Of a DNA stretch of 64,000 bases, positions 46,619 through 56,288 are shown piece by piece. Numbering within the stretch: position 1 is the stretch's first letter; the number at the start of each line of letters is the position of its first letter. The stretch is from Lineolata rhizophorae (Eukaryota > Ascomycota > Dothideomycetes > Lineolatales > Lineolataceae), in NCBI GenBank assembly GCA_010093515.1, contig MU001683.1, forward strand, positions 636,751-700,750, given 5' to 3'. The notes under the pieces are model-generated. The model saw only the letters and a list, made by a program, of their open reading frames with translations. It was not told the DNA's origin and did not search any database. Position numbers and translations under genes: made by a program.

Positions 46619-46845
46619 GTTCTGGATGGATCTCGTTCAGGATGGCGGTGCCCATACCCGCGCCACTCTTGACGTTTCCCATCGGGGGTGGGGATCCCAC
46701 GCCCGCGCCATTCTCGTTGTTTCCCATCGGGGATGGCGATGCCATGGGCCCCTCTTCCTTGACGTGTCACGTCGAGAAGGTGATGGTATGCCTACGTCGT
46801 TCTCGGTGTATCTGTTGAGGATGGCGACGGAATTCTAGCGTCGTT
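46619..46845. repeat. degenerate minisatellite, about five units of 40-47 bp
   Basis: Units share a TTCTCGTTG/TTTCCCATCGG part, a GATGGCG-type core (near 46641, 46688, 46732, 46779, 46819) and a CCCGCGCCA or CTACGTCG end. The first three are most alike. Confidence 0.8.
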
Positions 46846-47310
46846 TCCCGGCGGCTCCTGTTTTGTTTCGCTTTCCATGGTGAGTTCCTCGCTCTGCTCT
46901 TGCCGCCCATCCCGTCCAGGCAGCCGCGTCCGCCATTGCAGCTTTCTTCTTGTCTTCTCTTGTAGCGCGGCACGGCCCGTGCGAATTTTCTGGCACGGTG
47001 CGTGAGGCGAGTGCCTGCAAATACCCCACGTCGCCCAGTCTTCTGAACTCTTTCTTCCTTCAACTTCCTTTCATCCTCCTTCCTCGTCATTCACCGCTAA
47101 TATGCGCCCGTCTTCCAGGCGCGGGCAATGATGACAACACTTGTACTTACCGCAAGGTGCTCCGGCCGCGTCTCGTCGTCTTTTTCGACGTGCGTGTTCG
47201 CGCGAACTCTCAGAGTTGTTCCGTCGCAGCGCCCGTGACCGCACTCAAACGGTAGTTTTCAAGCTGAGCCCGGCCTCTGCGGCCCCCATCTCCTGCCTCA
47301 CTGCTCTCAG

Positions 47311-47628
47311 GGTAAGCACCTCTTCTTCCTGTTCTTTTCTTTTTTTTTGCTGTTGGCAATTCGATGATGAACGGTCCCGTCGGGGACCGTTTTACTAAGC
47401 CAAATTTGATCCTGGTGCGCGGACACAGCCAGGGAGCGCTCGTGCCCGCGACGCATTGTAACTCGGGCTTCGGCTGGCTGTAGGGACTCGCGTTCGTGGG
47501 TGTGGCGCTCTCGTCCGCGTGCTGGATGATGACCAAGAGAGCTGATCTGAAGATATGGGATATGCTTGCATTGTGTGGTCTCGCGTCTGTTTGATTGAGC
47601 TTATGCTAACGGCGACTCTCGTAATAGG
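47311..47628 (+). ncRNA. putative intron of a noncoding transcript, with C/D-box-like motifs and a hairpin
   Basis: A GGTAAGC donor at 47310-47311 and a GCTAAC branch site at 47606 followed by a TAATAG acceptor at 47628 outline a 318-nt intron in gene-free DNA. Inside are two ATGATGA motifs (47364-47370, 47526-47532), two CTGA motifs (47542, 47547), and a hairpin with stem ACGGTCCC/GGGACCGT closed by GTCG and framed by TTGGC/GCCAA. Intron-hosted snoRNAs in noncoding hosts are known in filamentous ascomycetes. I cannot place a full canonical C/D snoRNA, so this remains tentative. Confidence 0.3.
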
Positions 47629-48067
47629 TCTATTTCACACTATGAGCGAAGGAATCCTGTGAGCGGGTGGTGTAGCGGTGTTTCCTATGTAGATGGCTCC
47701 CGTGTAGTAGTGCTCTTCCACTTCCATTTCATGAACATTGAGTCGGCCCTTTGCTTGCAGCATGTGTGATTCAAGTATTTGCCTGTGTGATTTGAGTATG
47801 CTATGAAACGTGTAAGTCGTGCTGACGCGTGGGTAATACAACTTTTTGCTACGCTGAACGACACATCCAAACGTCCCCGCCGTCCACTACACCCATCATT
47901 CCATGGCCTTCTGCCGCCGTCGTCGCCGCTGCATCCTCATTTAGCACGCCAAGTGCATACCGCTCTCTTCTTCATCTCCATTCCCGTCACATATACATGA
48001 ACTCCAGAGGAGACAAAAAAAAAACCACTAGTCTCGCAGTCCACCTCACCCCGAACCTTTCGCCCGC

Positions 48068-49191
48068 TTAAAACCGCGACCGCTGCTGCCTCATCCTGTA
48101 CGCGGTGAAGCCCGCATAGCCGCCCGCCACGACGCAGCCGAACAGGATAAACTTGAAGAAGAACCAGGCCCAGCCGCCGCCCGCCTTCTTGTAGCCCTTG
48201 CCCTTCTTGCCCTCGAGCATGGTGGCGCCGGCCTTGGGCCTGGCGGCGCCGGGGCCGCCGCTCGCGCCGGACGAGGGCGAGTACAGGTTCTTGGTGGCGA
48301 CGGAGACGACGTCGTGGTTGTCGGCGAGCTCGCCCGTCTCGGCGGAGAAGCCGAGGTAGGCGACGGGGGGCAGCTTGACGCCCTCGACGTCGAAGCACTT
48401 TGTCCACGAGCCGTCGGTTTTGTACTGCAGGTCGAGCCGCAGCGACTTGTCTTGGAAGTAGGTGAGCTTGGCTTTGGTGGGGACGTTGTTGTGGGGGTTG
48501 CGGATGCCGCGGGCCTAAGGGGGGTTAGCATTGGCGGGTTTTCTTGGCGACGTTGGCAATCTTATGCGCCGAACGGTTGGTTGGTTGGTCGGAGAAGAGA
48601 TTAGGAGGCTGCTGAACATACCGAACACCCAGCCAACTCGTTCAACTTGCCGTCGTTGTTGGCGTCGTAGCTCTTGGTCCCGTCGCCCAGCATGGCCATG
48701 ACGTAGGGAAACACGGTGCCGGGGCGATTGTTCTTGTATGTGTCGATGAAGATGCCGAGGCCCTCGAAGTTGTCGACGCTACCAAAGACGGGCCCTTGCT
48801 GACCGCGCTGCTTGGTGATCCACATGGCCATGCCGTCGCCGTACAGGGTCCCGCTGCCGTGTATCTTGAACGCCACCTCGATCTCCCAGTTGGTGGCCGT
48901 GAGCGGCACCCGCGAGAAGAGCCAGCCCGACCGCGACGTCTTGTCCGGCGTCAGCCGCACGTACTGGTCCGTCCGCACCACCGTGTCCCCGCCGAAGTCG
49001 AACCACCGCGACTGCATGTCCGAGTCCAGGTACGGCGCCTGCAGGCTGTGCGTCCGCAGCGGGATCGACTTGACGTCGGTGTCGCGATCCTGCGACACTT
49101 GGGCCGCTGCGCCGCCGAGCAGTGACATCCACTGCAAGAGCAGCGCCAGGGCGAGCGCCCACAGGGGCTGCCGCCGCGGGAGGCGCGCCAT
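48068..49191 (-). CDS. L-type (legume-like) lectin cargo receptor of the early secretory pathway
   Basis: ER-Golgi lectin of the ERGIC-53/VIP36/Emp47 group, binding high-mannose glycoproteins. Coding-order exons 49191-48622 and 48514-48068 give 338 aa; the intron is 107 nt. A signal peptide ends near residue 30 (LLGGAAAQ). The lectin domain follows with VKSIPLRTHSLQAPY, RWFDFGGDTVVRTDQYVRLT, TNWEIEVAFKIHG, GDGMAMWIT and the Asp/Asn-rich metal site FIDTYKNNRPG. A transmembrane helix lies near residues 305-328 (AWFFFKFILFGCVVAGG), followed by a short basic tail RMRQQRSRF. There is no coiled coil, so it is closer to VIP36 than to Emp47 in layout. The tail lacks a KKxx signal. Confidence 0.9.
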
Positions 49192-49920
49192 CGTGTGCGG
49201 GCGATGCGCGGTGTATACGCAAGAGGGAGTCGTCGTCCGCGCGCGGAGAATTGGAGGGTCTTTCGGTGGCAGTGGTGGCTAGTGTCAGGGACCGACCGCC
49301 TGGGCGCAGGCGCGAATTATACGGCGGTACGGAAGAGGGCTAGGGGCTACTTCGTGAAAGGACGCCGCCGTTTCTGCGCCAGCAGAGCAAATACACAACC
49401 CTCCCCACGTAAAAGGAAAAGGGAAAAAAAAAAAAAAAAAAAAAAGAGCACAAAGGAGGGTATAGAATTCCGCGCTGGTTGTGGAGGTGGGGAATTCGGT
49501 GGCCGGCAGCCGCGAAACGGGCTCGGATGATGTCGCGCGTGGGACGGAGCAGAGTGAGAGAGAGTGTGGGTGAGGGCGCGAACGTTCAAGCTGGCCTCAA
49601 TCCATCGCGGCTCGGCTGGGAAGGTTGTGGCGAGTTGCCGCGGGCGGCCATTTTGCCGCGGTCCGGGGTCCCTGCCTCGCGCGAGGCCCGCGCGTCATCG
49701 ACCTGCGGACGAGAGCTTTCACCACCGACAACAAGTTTTGCTTCACGACTGCCCATCGCCGAACTCCAGTCGCAGCGCATCGCGATAGCTTCAGACGCTC
49801 CCGAGACCTGTGCAGCAGCGAGAGACATTACGAAAGCTGCAGCAGTCCCCGACGGCCGACCCTTTCTAGGAACCTCATTTCCCACCCCCCCCAAATCCCC
49901 CGACGAAAATCGCCGACAAA
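49192..49920. other. divergent promoter region lectin / tim13
   Basis: 730 bp shared upstream of two divergent secretory or mitochondrial genes. Contains a 22-nt poly-A run (49424-49445). No other gene seen. Confidence 0.6.
49424..49445. repeat. poly-A tract, 22 nt
   Basis: Uninterrupted A run inside the lectin/tim13 divergent promoter. Confidence 0.95.
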
Positions 49921-50284
49921 ATGGACTCCTTCACCTCGGCCTTCAGGAACCCGTCCCAGCAAAAAGACCCCAAGGAAGCCATCATGCAGCAAGTGCGCGA
50001 AGCGGGCGCGGTGCAGAACGCCAAGCTGCTGGTCGAGGCAAGCCGTTCGCATCCCCCTCGCTTCTTCTCCCTCCCTAACCCCCGGGTCGCAGAAACTCAA
50101 CGAGCACTGCTTCGACAAGTGCGTGCCCAAGCCCGGCGCGAGCCTGTCCCGCGGCGAAGAGGCCTGCTTCTCCCAGTGCATGCAGAAGTACATGGACGCC
50201 TGGAACGCCGTGAGTCGGCGGTACGTGCAGCACATCCAGCGGGAGAGCGGGGCCGCGCCGGGAGCCCTCGGGAGCGGCATATAA
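49921..50284 (+). CDS. tim13: mitochondrial intermembrane-space chaperone Tim13, with a GC-AG intron
   Basis: Small Tim chaperone that pairs with Tim8 to escort hydrophobic inner-membrane precursors through the intermembrane space. Exons 49921-50037 and 50093-50284 give 102 aa. The intron (50038-50092, 55 nt) begins with GCAAG instead of GT and ends CGCAG, with a CTAAC branch site. Splicing restores LLVEKLNEHCFDKC in frame. The twin CX3C motifs are Cys45/Cys49 and Cys64/Cys68, which form the two disulphides made by Mia40 import. KYMDAWNAVSRRY after the second motif is typical of Tim13. The length is normal. Confidence 0.93.
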
Positions 50285-50856
50285 CACGTAACGTGGGAAC
50301 CTGGGGCAGGTGTGGGAGGGTCGGGGAGGAGGGTATGAGGGCAGAGGGGAGACGGTGTCATCTTTGGGCGGGGACGGATGAGGGATGTGTCGCCTGGCTG
50401 TCGATGGGTTCGCGCACTGGCTAGGGCGGCTGGTGTTGCAAAAGATACCTGGTAGGATGGCTTTGGCATAGGAACTGGCTGTGACCCGGGGGAAGCAACC
50501 GGGTTTCTCCATGGATGCTTGCAGCCCTGTAGGTTTCTCGGACTAGGAGAACGAAAACGAAATATGTAACTTTAGGACCCGCTCCCTGTAGATATACTTA
50601 GATTTCTCCCGTTATAGCCAACGAAGCTTCCTCAGAACGTGGATTGGATACTACGTATCGGATCTGTGAGCCGGATGGATATTTTGGTGCGAATATAACC
50701 TGCCTAGACCCATCTTACAATGCGGTGTAAGGTGTCAGGGCTAAAAATAAAGTCTAATTCTCATACCATTTTGAGAATCGCACGTCGTCCATGAAACTAA
50801 ACAACTAGGTTTCACATCCCATTTATAGTCGCTTTTCAATTCCCCAAACACGCCCC

Positions 50857-50891
50857 ATGGCCCAGCGGTGCACGCCCACCGCTGGGGCCAT
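50857..50891. repeat. strong inverted repeat (hairpin)
   Basis: ATGGCCCAGCGGTG and CACCGCTGGGGCCAT are complementary apart from one bulged base, separated by the 6-nt loop CACGCC. Confidence 0.9.
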
Positions 50892-51182
50892 CACCAGCCA
50901 CTTAAAACACCGCAGTAGAAGACCAATATACGGCACGCCTCAAACAGCAGTTGCTTGTGTACTCAAACCCATTGCCGCTATGCATTCGGAAAGGTAGAAC
51001 AGGGTAGCACCTGTGCCAAGCCGAGAAAGTAGTAGGCACCTAGTCCAGGTAGGAAAAGGCCGTCCCGGAGCCACGGCAACCCTAGCGTGACCCTGAGAAA
51101 ATCGCAGTTAAGGAGATGAAAAGAAGAGAAGAGAAGAGAGGAAAGAAGTCATGAATCTACGTCAAGGGCACCGTGTCAATCC

Positions 51183-51210
51183 CATCCATCCATCCATCCA
51201 TCCATCCATC
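51183..51210. repeat. (CCAT)n tetranucleotide microsatellite
   Basis: About seven CATC/CCAT units, the last one degenerate, in intergenic DNA downstream of the NC2 alpha gene. Confidence 0.95.
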
Positions 51211-51492
51211 CATTCATCAGAACCCATTTCTACCCGACCAGCGCCCTCCGAACCCCTCGCACCTATGCCCAACCAACCCAACCCACTCACTTCAGCCGCA
51301 GCGGCCGAAACGCGTCGATCAACCCCCCGGCAACACTGTCCTCCTCCAGAACGCCTTCCACCCCCGCATCCCCCATAGCCACATCCCCCTCCGCAGCGCG
51401 CACTCCCATCCCTGACACCAACAAACCCACATTAGCAGACTCATGTCCATACATGCCACACAAAACTCAAAAAACCAAACACATGCAGCCCC

Positions 51493-52998
51493 CTACTCCT
51501 CCTCCTTCTTCTTCCTCCCCACCTTCCTCCCCTTCTTCTTACCCTCACCAGCACCCACCCCAACAACACCGCCTTCCTCGCCCATGCCCCCCATCATTTC
51601 GTCCCCGTCGCCCGTGGCCGCCGCATGCGCCGCCGCGCCTCCGCCGCCGCCGCCGCGCGGCCCGTCCTGCACCTTGCCCACGATGTCGAGCAGGAAGTCG
51701 AAGCGCGCCTCGTTGAGCACGGCCTGCTTGAGGTGGGCGGCGGCGACGCGCTTGGAGTGGCGGGCGCGAGCCTCGGCCGCCGCCTTTGTGACGAGGGAGA
51801 TCATGAAGAGCTCGAGGGCCTTCGCTACGGGGGGACGTTAGTTTGGATTTGGCGGAATCGGGCCACCGGCCCGGGAGGGGGAAGAGGGGGGGGGGGGGGG
51901 GGGGGGAAACATACACACGACGACGGGCGTCACCTGCGCCACCTTGCCCACGTCCTCGTCGGCCTGCATGATCCGCTTTATCCGCGCGACCGGGAACTTC
52001 GTCTTGACCTCGATGCCCATGTCCGCTCCGCCGCCTGGCCCCGCCCCACCACCACCACCTGCCATCCCTCCTCCCATCGGACTCTTCTCCTCCTCACGCT
52101 CCTCCTCGTGCCCGTGCCCGTGCCCGCGCCCACGCCCCTCGTCCTCGTCCTCGTCCACCCCGTCGTCCTCGCCCTCCCGCCTCGCGCCCGCGCGCCCCGC
52201 CGCCGCAGCCCCCGCCGCGTTCACCCACTCGGGCTCCTCCTCCGGCGGCTCCGCGTAGCTGAAGCGCTTCTGCTGCTGCTGCTCGCGGCCGCGGCGCGAC
52301 CGCAGTGTCGGAGGCATCGCGTCGTGGTGCGCCGGCGCGCCCGTGCCGACGGAGAAGGAGTGCGCGCGGGGCTGCTGCGGTTGCTGGGGTTGGTGCTGGT
52401 GCTGGTGCTGGTGGTTGGGCGCGAAGTAGGAGGCCTGCTGCTGGTGGTGAGGCGAAAAGGCGAAGTAGGACCCTCCGCTGCCGCTGCCGCTGCCGCTGCT
52501 GTTGGCGTTGTTGTTAGCGCCGCTCGCCTGGTGGGGTGGGTGAGGTTGTTGCTGCTGGTGCGGGTGCGCGTGTGCGGCGCCGGGGTGGTGGTGGTGGGCG
52601 AGTGGCGTGTACGGCGACGCGCCGGAGATGGAGCCGCGGTAGCCTTGGTGCTGGGGGTGGATTGCGTGCGTGGGCGTGGTGGCGGATGAAGGGGTGAATG
52701 GAGAGAATGCTGGGGCGCCGTGCTGCTGCTGCTGCTGCGCAGGCCCGCCGCCGAAGCTGTTTGTGAATTGGATGCCGCCGTGGGGGCCGGCGCCGGCGGC
52801 GTTGTTGGGATGCTGATGAGAAGGGTGGTAAGGTTGATGCAGCGGTGTGGCGGTGGAACTAGTAGCTAGTGGGACGTTGTTGGTGGATAAGGTGGGAGGG
52901 AAAGTAGCGGAGGTGGAGGTGGTGTTGGTGGGCAAAGAGGCGTGGTACGCGGAGAGGTCGGGCGATTGCGGCGCGTAGCTGGCGTCTGGGTCTTCCAT
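51493..52998 (-). CDS. bur6: negative cofactor 2 alpha (NC2-alpha/Bur6/DRAP1), histone-fold protein with long N-terminal extension
   Basis: Histone-fold subunit that with NC2 beta binds TBP on promoters and represses or redirects TFIID transcription. Coding-order exons 52998-51915 and 51824-51493 give 471 aa; the 90-nt intron splits the histone fold. Residues 1-325 are low-complexity (Gln, His, Pro, Asn, Gly, then an acidic/Arg segment). The fold spans about 330-410: [56 protein letters not shown]. The tail is Gly-rich, then a Lys/Glu cluster. Yeast and human NC2 alpha place the fold near the N-terminus, so the extension is unusual in length, although fungal homologues often carry some. The intron and the 5' leader each hold a long G/C homopolymer. 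Confidence 0.85.
51886..51906. repeat. poly-G tract, 21 nt, in the NC2 alpha intron
   Basis: Poly-C in the pre-mRNA, starting 8 nt after the 5' splice site. Confidence 0.95.
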
Positions 52999-55417
52999 TC
53001 GGTGTTTGTCTGCTGTTTGTGGGTGCCCGGGGGGGGGGGGGGGGGTAGGTTCTTTGTTTGCTGCGTTCGGTTGGCGGTGCCTAGGTACCTAGGTACGCGG
53101 GGGCTCGCTTACTTTCTGCCGGTAATACGGATTGAGTGCGCGCCCCGGGTCAGGTACTCCGTAGTCGCTGCTCGGTTTCTTTTTTCCGCATGCAAGCTCC
53201 GGTTTGGGTGGCGTGGTGTCTGCAGCGCCACACGGGAATGCAGAATGCAGCGTGCGCGGCCCCCGCAGTAGCGTCGGTTGTCTCGCTTCGTGTGCGTGCC
53301 GGATGCGAGTTAAGATGGGGCCGGAAGACGAAAGAACGAGGAACGGCCCGGAGGCGCGGGAAGAGAGACAACAAGAGTGGATTTAAGCCCGAGAGGAAGG
53401 GAAGTTTTAGCAGCAGCTGCCCTGCGCAAATGGAGAGGCAGCGGCCCGCCGCGTCCCGATTAAGCAACGGCGAAGCCGACGGGGTACGAAAACTCCCACC
53501 CCGTGGACGGTGGCTCTTATTGCCCGCAGGGACTACTACTGGGGGTGCGGAGTACGGAGTACTGAGTACAGGGTACGCAATCACCAGTCGGGCATCGCTC
53601 GCAATTTCCCGCAAGCAAAAGGCCAAAGAAATCCGAGGAAAAAAAAGGCTTCGGTAGCTTTATCGATAAGGGGTCGCCGTATGTATGTATGTAAACGGTT
53701 GTGGGTGGGTGGTGATCTGCGGGCGAGTCAGGTCAATCGTTCAATCAATAGTGGTCAGTTCTATAGGGCAAATCAGCAATGCCCGTGATTGGCCGCCGAA
53801 GCAGTCCGAAATGGTGGCTGGTGCACGCTGGGCTCGCCATCACGTGCCTCCCGTTCTCTTGGCGCTTGCTCGCTTGTCTTGGCATCCGGAAGGAAATTTC
53901 GAGTTTGGGCGGGAACACACCTTTGGTCTACTACGGAACGGGAGAGGGGTGGTCCGCAGTGGTTGCAGAGCTTGCAGGTCGAAGGGGGGGGAGGGGGGTG
54001 GTGTTGTGGCACGAGCGGGCGTCAAGCAGGGCGGGTGTGTGTGCGCGCGCGCGCGACTCGGTCTCTCTCTCTCTTTTTTCTCCCTCTGGTCGCTCCCGCG
54101 GGGCGGGCGGCGACCCGCGACTTTTTATGCCCCCGCCTCGCGCGTCCGTCCCTCCCCTACCCACCCCCCGGTCCACCATGGCTGTGCGCCGACGCGGCGG
54201 CCTTGGCGCGCGCCCCTAATTGGTACCGAGCTGGGCACCCCCCGGCGCGCCTCGGCCGGCGCGGGTGGCCAAGGCGGGCCTGCACGTGAGACGGACGCGT
54301 TTCGGTCGGGCTGTCGGCGGCTCGGTGGCTTAGAAAAGGCCCCGGGCCGCAGTTTTGCACTGTGCGCCTGCGTGCATCGTGATGGTGCCTGGCGTTGGGT
54401 GATGAGGATCAGAGCTGCCGAGGCGCAAGCTCCTTTGCGCGATCCGGCGGGCACCGCACAGCTTGCCTTCCCGTTCTCTCGCTTTGCCCCCTGCTTGTCT
54501 TGGGACAGGAAGACACGGAAGGAACGCAGGTGCTTGGTGTTCGCTTGGTTCCCCCTTTCCTCTCCCGTCCTTATCGCCGCCGTGCCCGCTGAGGCAAGCC
54601 TGCTGCGTGTACCGCCGCGCGCAACCGCAACTTGAGCGCACCCATGGTTTCCGCGCTATTCTCCGTTACTGTCAGCAGCCCCCGGCACGAAACCCGCCGT
54701 CCTCTTATAGGCCGGGCTTGTGGTTTCGACCGGGGGGATTGGCGGCGGAGGCGGAGAAGCCAGCCTGCATCAATGCGTGGTTGCCGAGACGTCTGCTGCG
54801 GCATGGAGGTGCGGGGATAGGAGGGGAAGGGGAACGCGCCGTTGAGGCCTTTTTTGACTTGATCTAATCTGACAACGCTGCATCGCGTCCATTGTGGCGG
54901 AGAATGTTCGTGGGATTTCACGCAGTGGAGGCTTTGTCGCGTGGGGATCATCCCATCGCTGTCTGGTTTATTCGTTACACTTGTACTTTATGGTCTGCTA
55001 TCTCCACCAAAAGGCCTCTGAAAACAGCCTTTCCTAAGTTGTTGACTCGAGGTTGAATCAATGCACCGCCCATCTGACTTGAGTACCACTCCAGTAGTTT
55101 CAGTCATCTACGTAGCACATGGTAGCATCTATATAGTCAACTCGAGTCGGCGGGAGTGAAGCCAAACCCTTAAGACTCCGGTCCCGGCTGTGACTGCAAC
55201 TGCGCCCGAGGCAAACACTCACTCCCTTGGTGCTCGACCTGCGCTTCTCTTTCTGGTAGGTTCCGGGCCGAGCCTCCCCTTCGGCTTGGGTGAGGTCCAC
55301 AACGCGCTCCCAAACCATGGAACGCGTCCCCCACATCCCCACGTGGCCCGCCTCAACCTACCGAAGATCGTAGGATCACGAGTCCAGAACCGTGGATGGC
55401 CATATCCGCTCTAAAGA
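52999..55417. other. 2.4-kb gene-free upstream region of NC2 alpha
   Basis: GC-rich, with many open frames but no recognised domain. Contains a 17-nt poly-G (53029-53045), a TACGGAGTAC-type cluster near 53550, a GTAT microsatellite at about 53679-53694, and an alternating GTGTGTGCGCGCGCGCG tract followed by CTCTCTCT at 54030-54076. A Z-DNA-prone purine-pyrimidine alternation, but no gene. Confidence 0.5.
53029..53045. repeat. poly-G tract, 17 nt, in the NC2 alpha 5' leader
   Basis: Poly-C in the mRNA sense, about 30 nt upstream of the start codon at 52998. Confidence 0.95.
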
Positions 55418-55537
55418 ATGAGCTCCCGCCAGCCTGCCAAGGCCAACATTCGTGTTCCGGCCCTCTACAACGGCACTAGAGTCGAGGTTCACCGTAAGAA
55501 CTTGATGTCAAGCTCCGAGTCGCTTCGTAAACAATGA
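55418..55537 (+). CDS. small ORF, 39 aa, possible first exon
   Basis: ATG AGC TCC... to TGA gives 39 residues beginning SSRQPAKANIRVPALYNGT. A good GTAAGA donor inside it (at 55494) and a CGCAG acceptor at 55551 could make it an exon, but the following sequence is the 3' end of the TMEM170-family gene on the other strand. No family is recognised and the translation context is unremarkable. Confidence 0.2.
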   Translation: MSSRQPAKANIRVPALYNGTRVEVHRKNLMSSSESLRKQ

Positions 55538-55580
55538 CGGATGCATCGCAGGCCCACAGGCTACACCCATTCTTTCGCCT

Positions 55581-56288
55581 TCACAGCCCGCCCTGGATAG
55601 CGAAAGACGACAGGATGAGCACGAGGGTGCTGATGAAGGCCCACACAAAGGGAATCCACGTCGACATGCGGAAATATCCCGCCGTGTAGACGCCACCGAG
55701 CCTGGCTAAAAATCAGCCCATCTCCGCGCACCACGCCCACCACCAAACAGACCCCGCCGCAAGCAACGCGAACGACAAACGGCCAGCTACCAGGAACAAT
55801 CATTAGGAAACAGAAACCCAAAAAAAAAAAAAAAAAAAAACTTACAACCCCCCAACAACACTCCCCGCAATCAGCGCCTCGATGCCCGCCACCCCCGCGT
55901 ACAGCACCGGCACCAACCACACCGCCTTCCAGTTGCGGCGCCACTGCACGCCGACCGCGAAGCCCGACGCCGCCAGGTGCACCCCGCCGTAGAACAGCAG
56001 CGTCCACAGCAGCGTGAAGCGCCAGACATCGTACGGGTGGTACAGGTAGTAGGCCTGGGTGCCGAGCACGGGGAACGGCCAGTACAGCGACGGGAACGAC
56101 GGCGGCTCGTAGTCGAGCGGCGCCGGGCTCGAGAGCCGCTCTGTGAAGCTGTTGCCGGGGGCATGGATCGTGAGTTTGTCTTTTTTTTCTTTTCTTTTCT
56201 TTTCTTTTCCTTTTTTTGTTTGGTCCGGGGGAGCGGGGTGTTGAAGGGGTAAAGTTGAGCGGAGAGGGTAGGTGGCTGCGTACCTCAT
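55581..56288 (-). CDS. TMEM170-family integral membrane protein
   Basis: Coding-order exons 56288-56284 (5 nt), 56148-55846 and 55701-55581 give 142 aa, the family length; introns are 135 and 144 nt. The N-terminus MSFTERLSSPAPLDYEPPSFPSLYWPF precedes three membrane helices: residues ~42-62 (DVWRFTLLWTLLFYGG), ~76-100 (AVWLVPVLYAGVAGIEAL) and ~118-138 (WIPFVWAFISTLVLILSSF). YYLYHPYDVWRFT is the conserved TMEM170 signature. Animal TMEM170A affects ER sheet and nuclear-pore organisation; the fungal role is not established. The first coding exon contributes only ATGAG. The second intron has 21 T (mRNA sense) directly after its GTAAG donor. Confidence 0.85.
55820..55840. repeat. poly-A tract, 21 nt, in intron 2 of the TMEM170-family gene
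   Basis: Poly-U in the pre-mRNA directly next to the 5' splice site. Confidence 0.95.

Larger units (their letters stand above)
45800..48067. other. 2.3-kb gene-free region with minisatellite and structured-RNA candidate
   Basis: Between the 3' end of the dehydratase gene and the 3' end of the lectin gene. No protein gene is supported. Contains a ~45-bp minisatellite (46619-46845), a putative spliced noncoding transcript with an intron at about 47311-47628, and a strong hairpin at 47370-47391. Confidence 0.5.
50285..51492. other. intergenic region between convergent tim13 and NC2 alpha genes
   Basis: 1.2 kb. Contains a near-perfect hairpin (50857-50891) and a CCAT tetranucleotide array (51183-51210). 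No gene supported. Confidence 0.6.

Noticed and set aside
51183-51210. Telomere-like or CRISPR-like repeat
   Set aside because: It is a plain CCAT microsatellite; there are no spacers and no TTAGGG units.
51625-52689. 354-residue open frame antisense to NC2 alpha
   Set aside because: It crosses the real intron and is made of Arg/Val/Leu repeats mirroring the low-complexity exon.
53685-54635. 316-residue frame in the NC2 alpha upstream region
   Set aside because: No domain, cysteine/arginine-rich random look, and competing frames of equal length on both strands.
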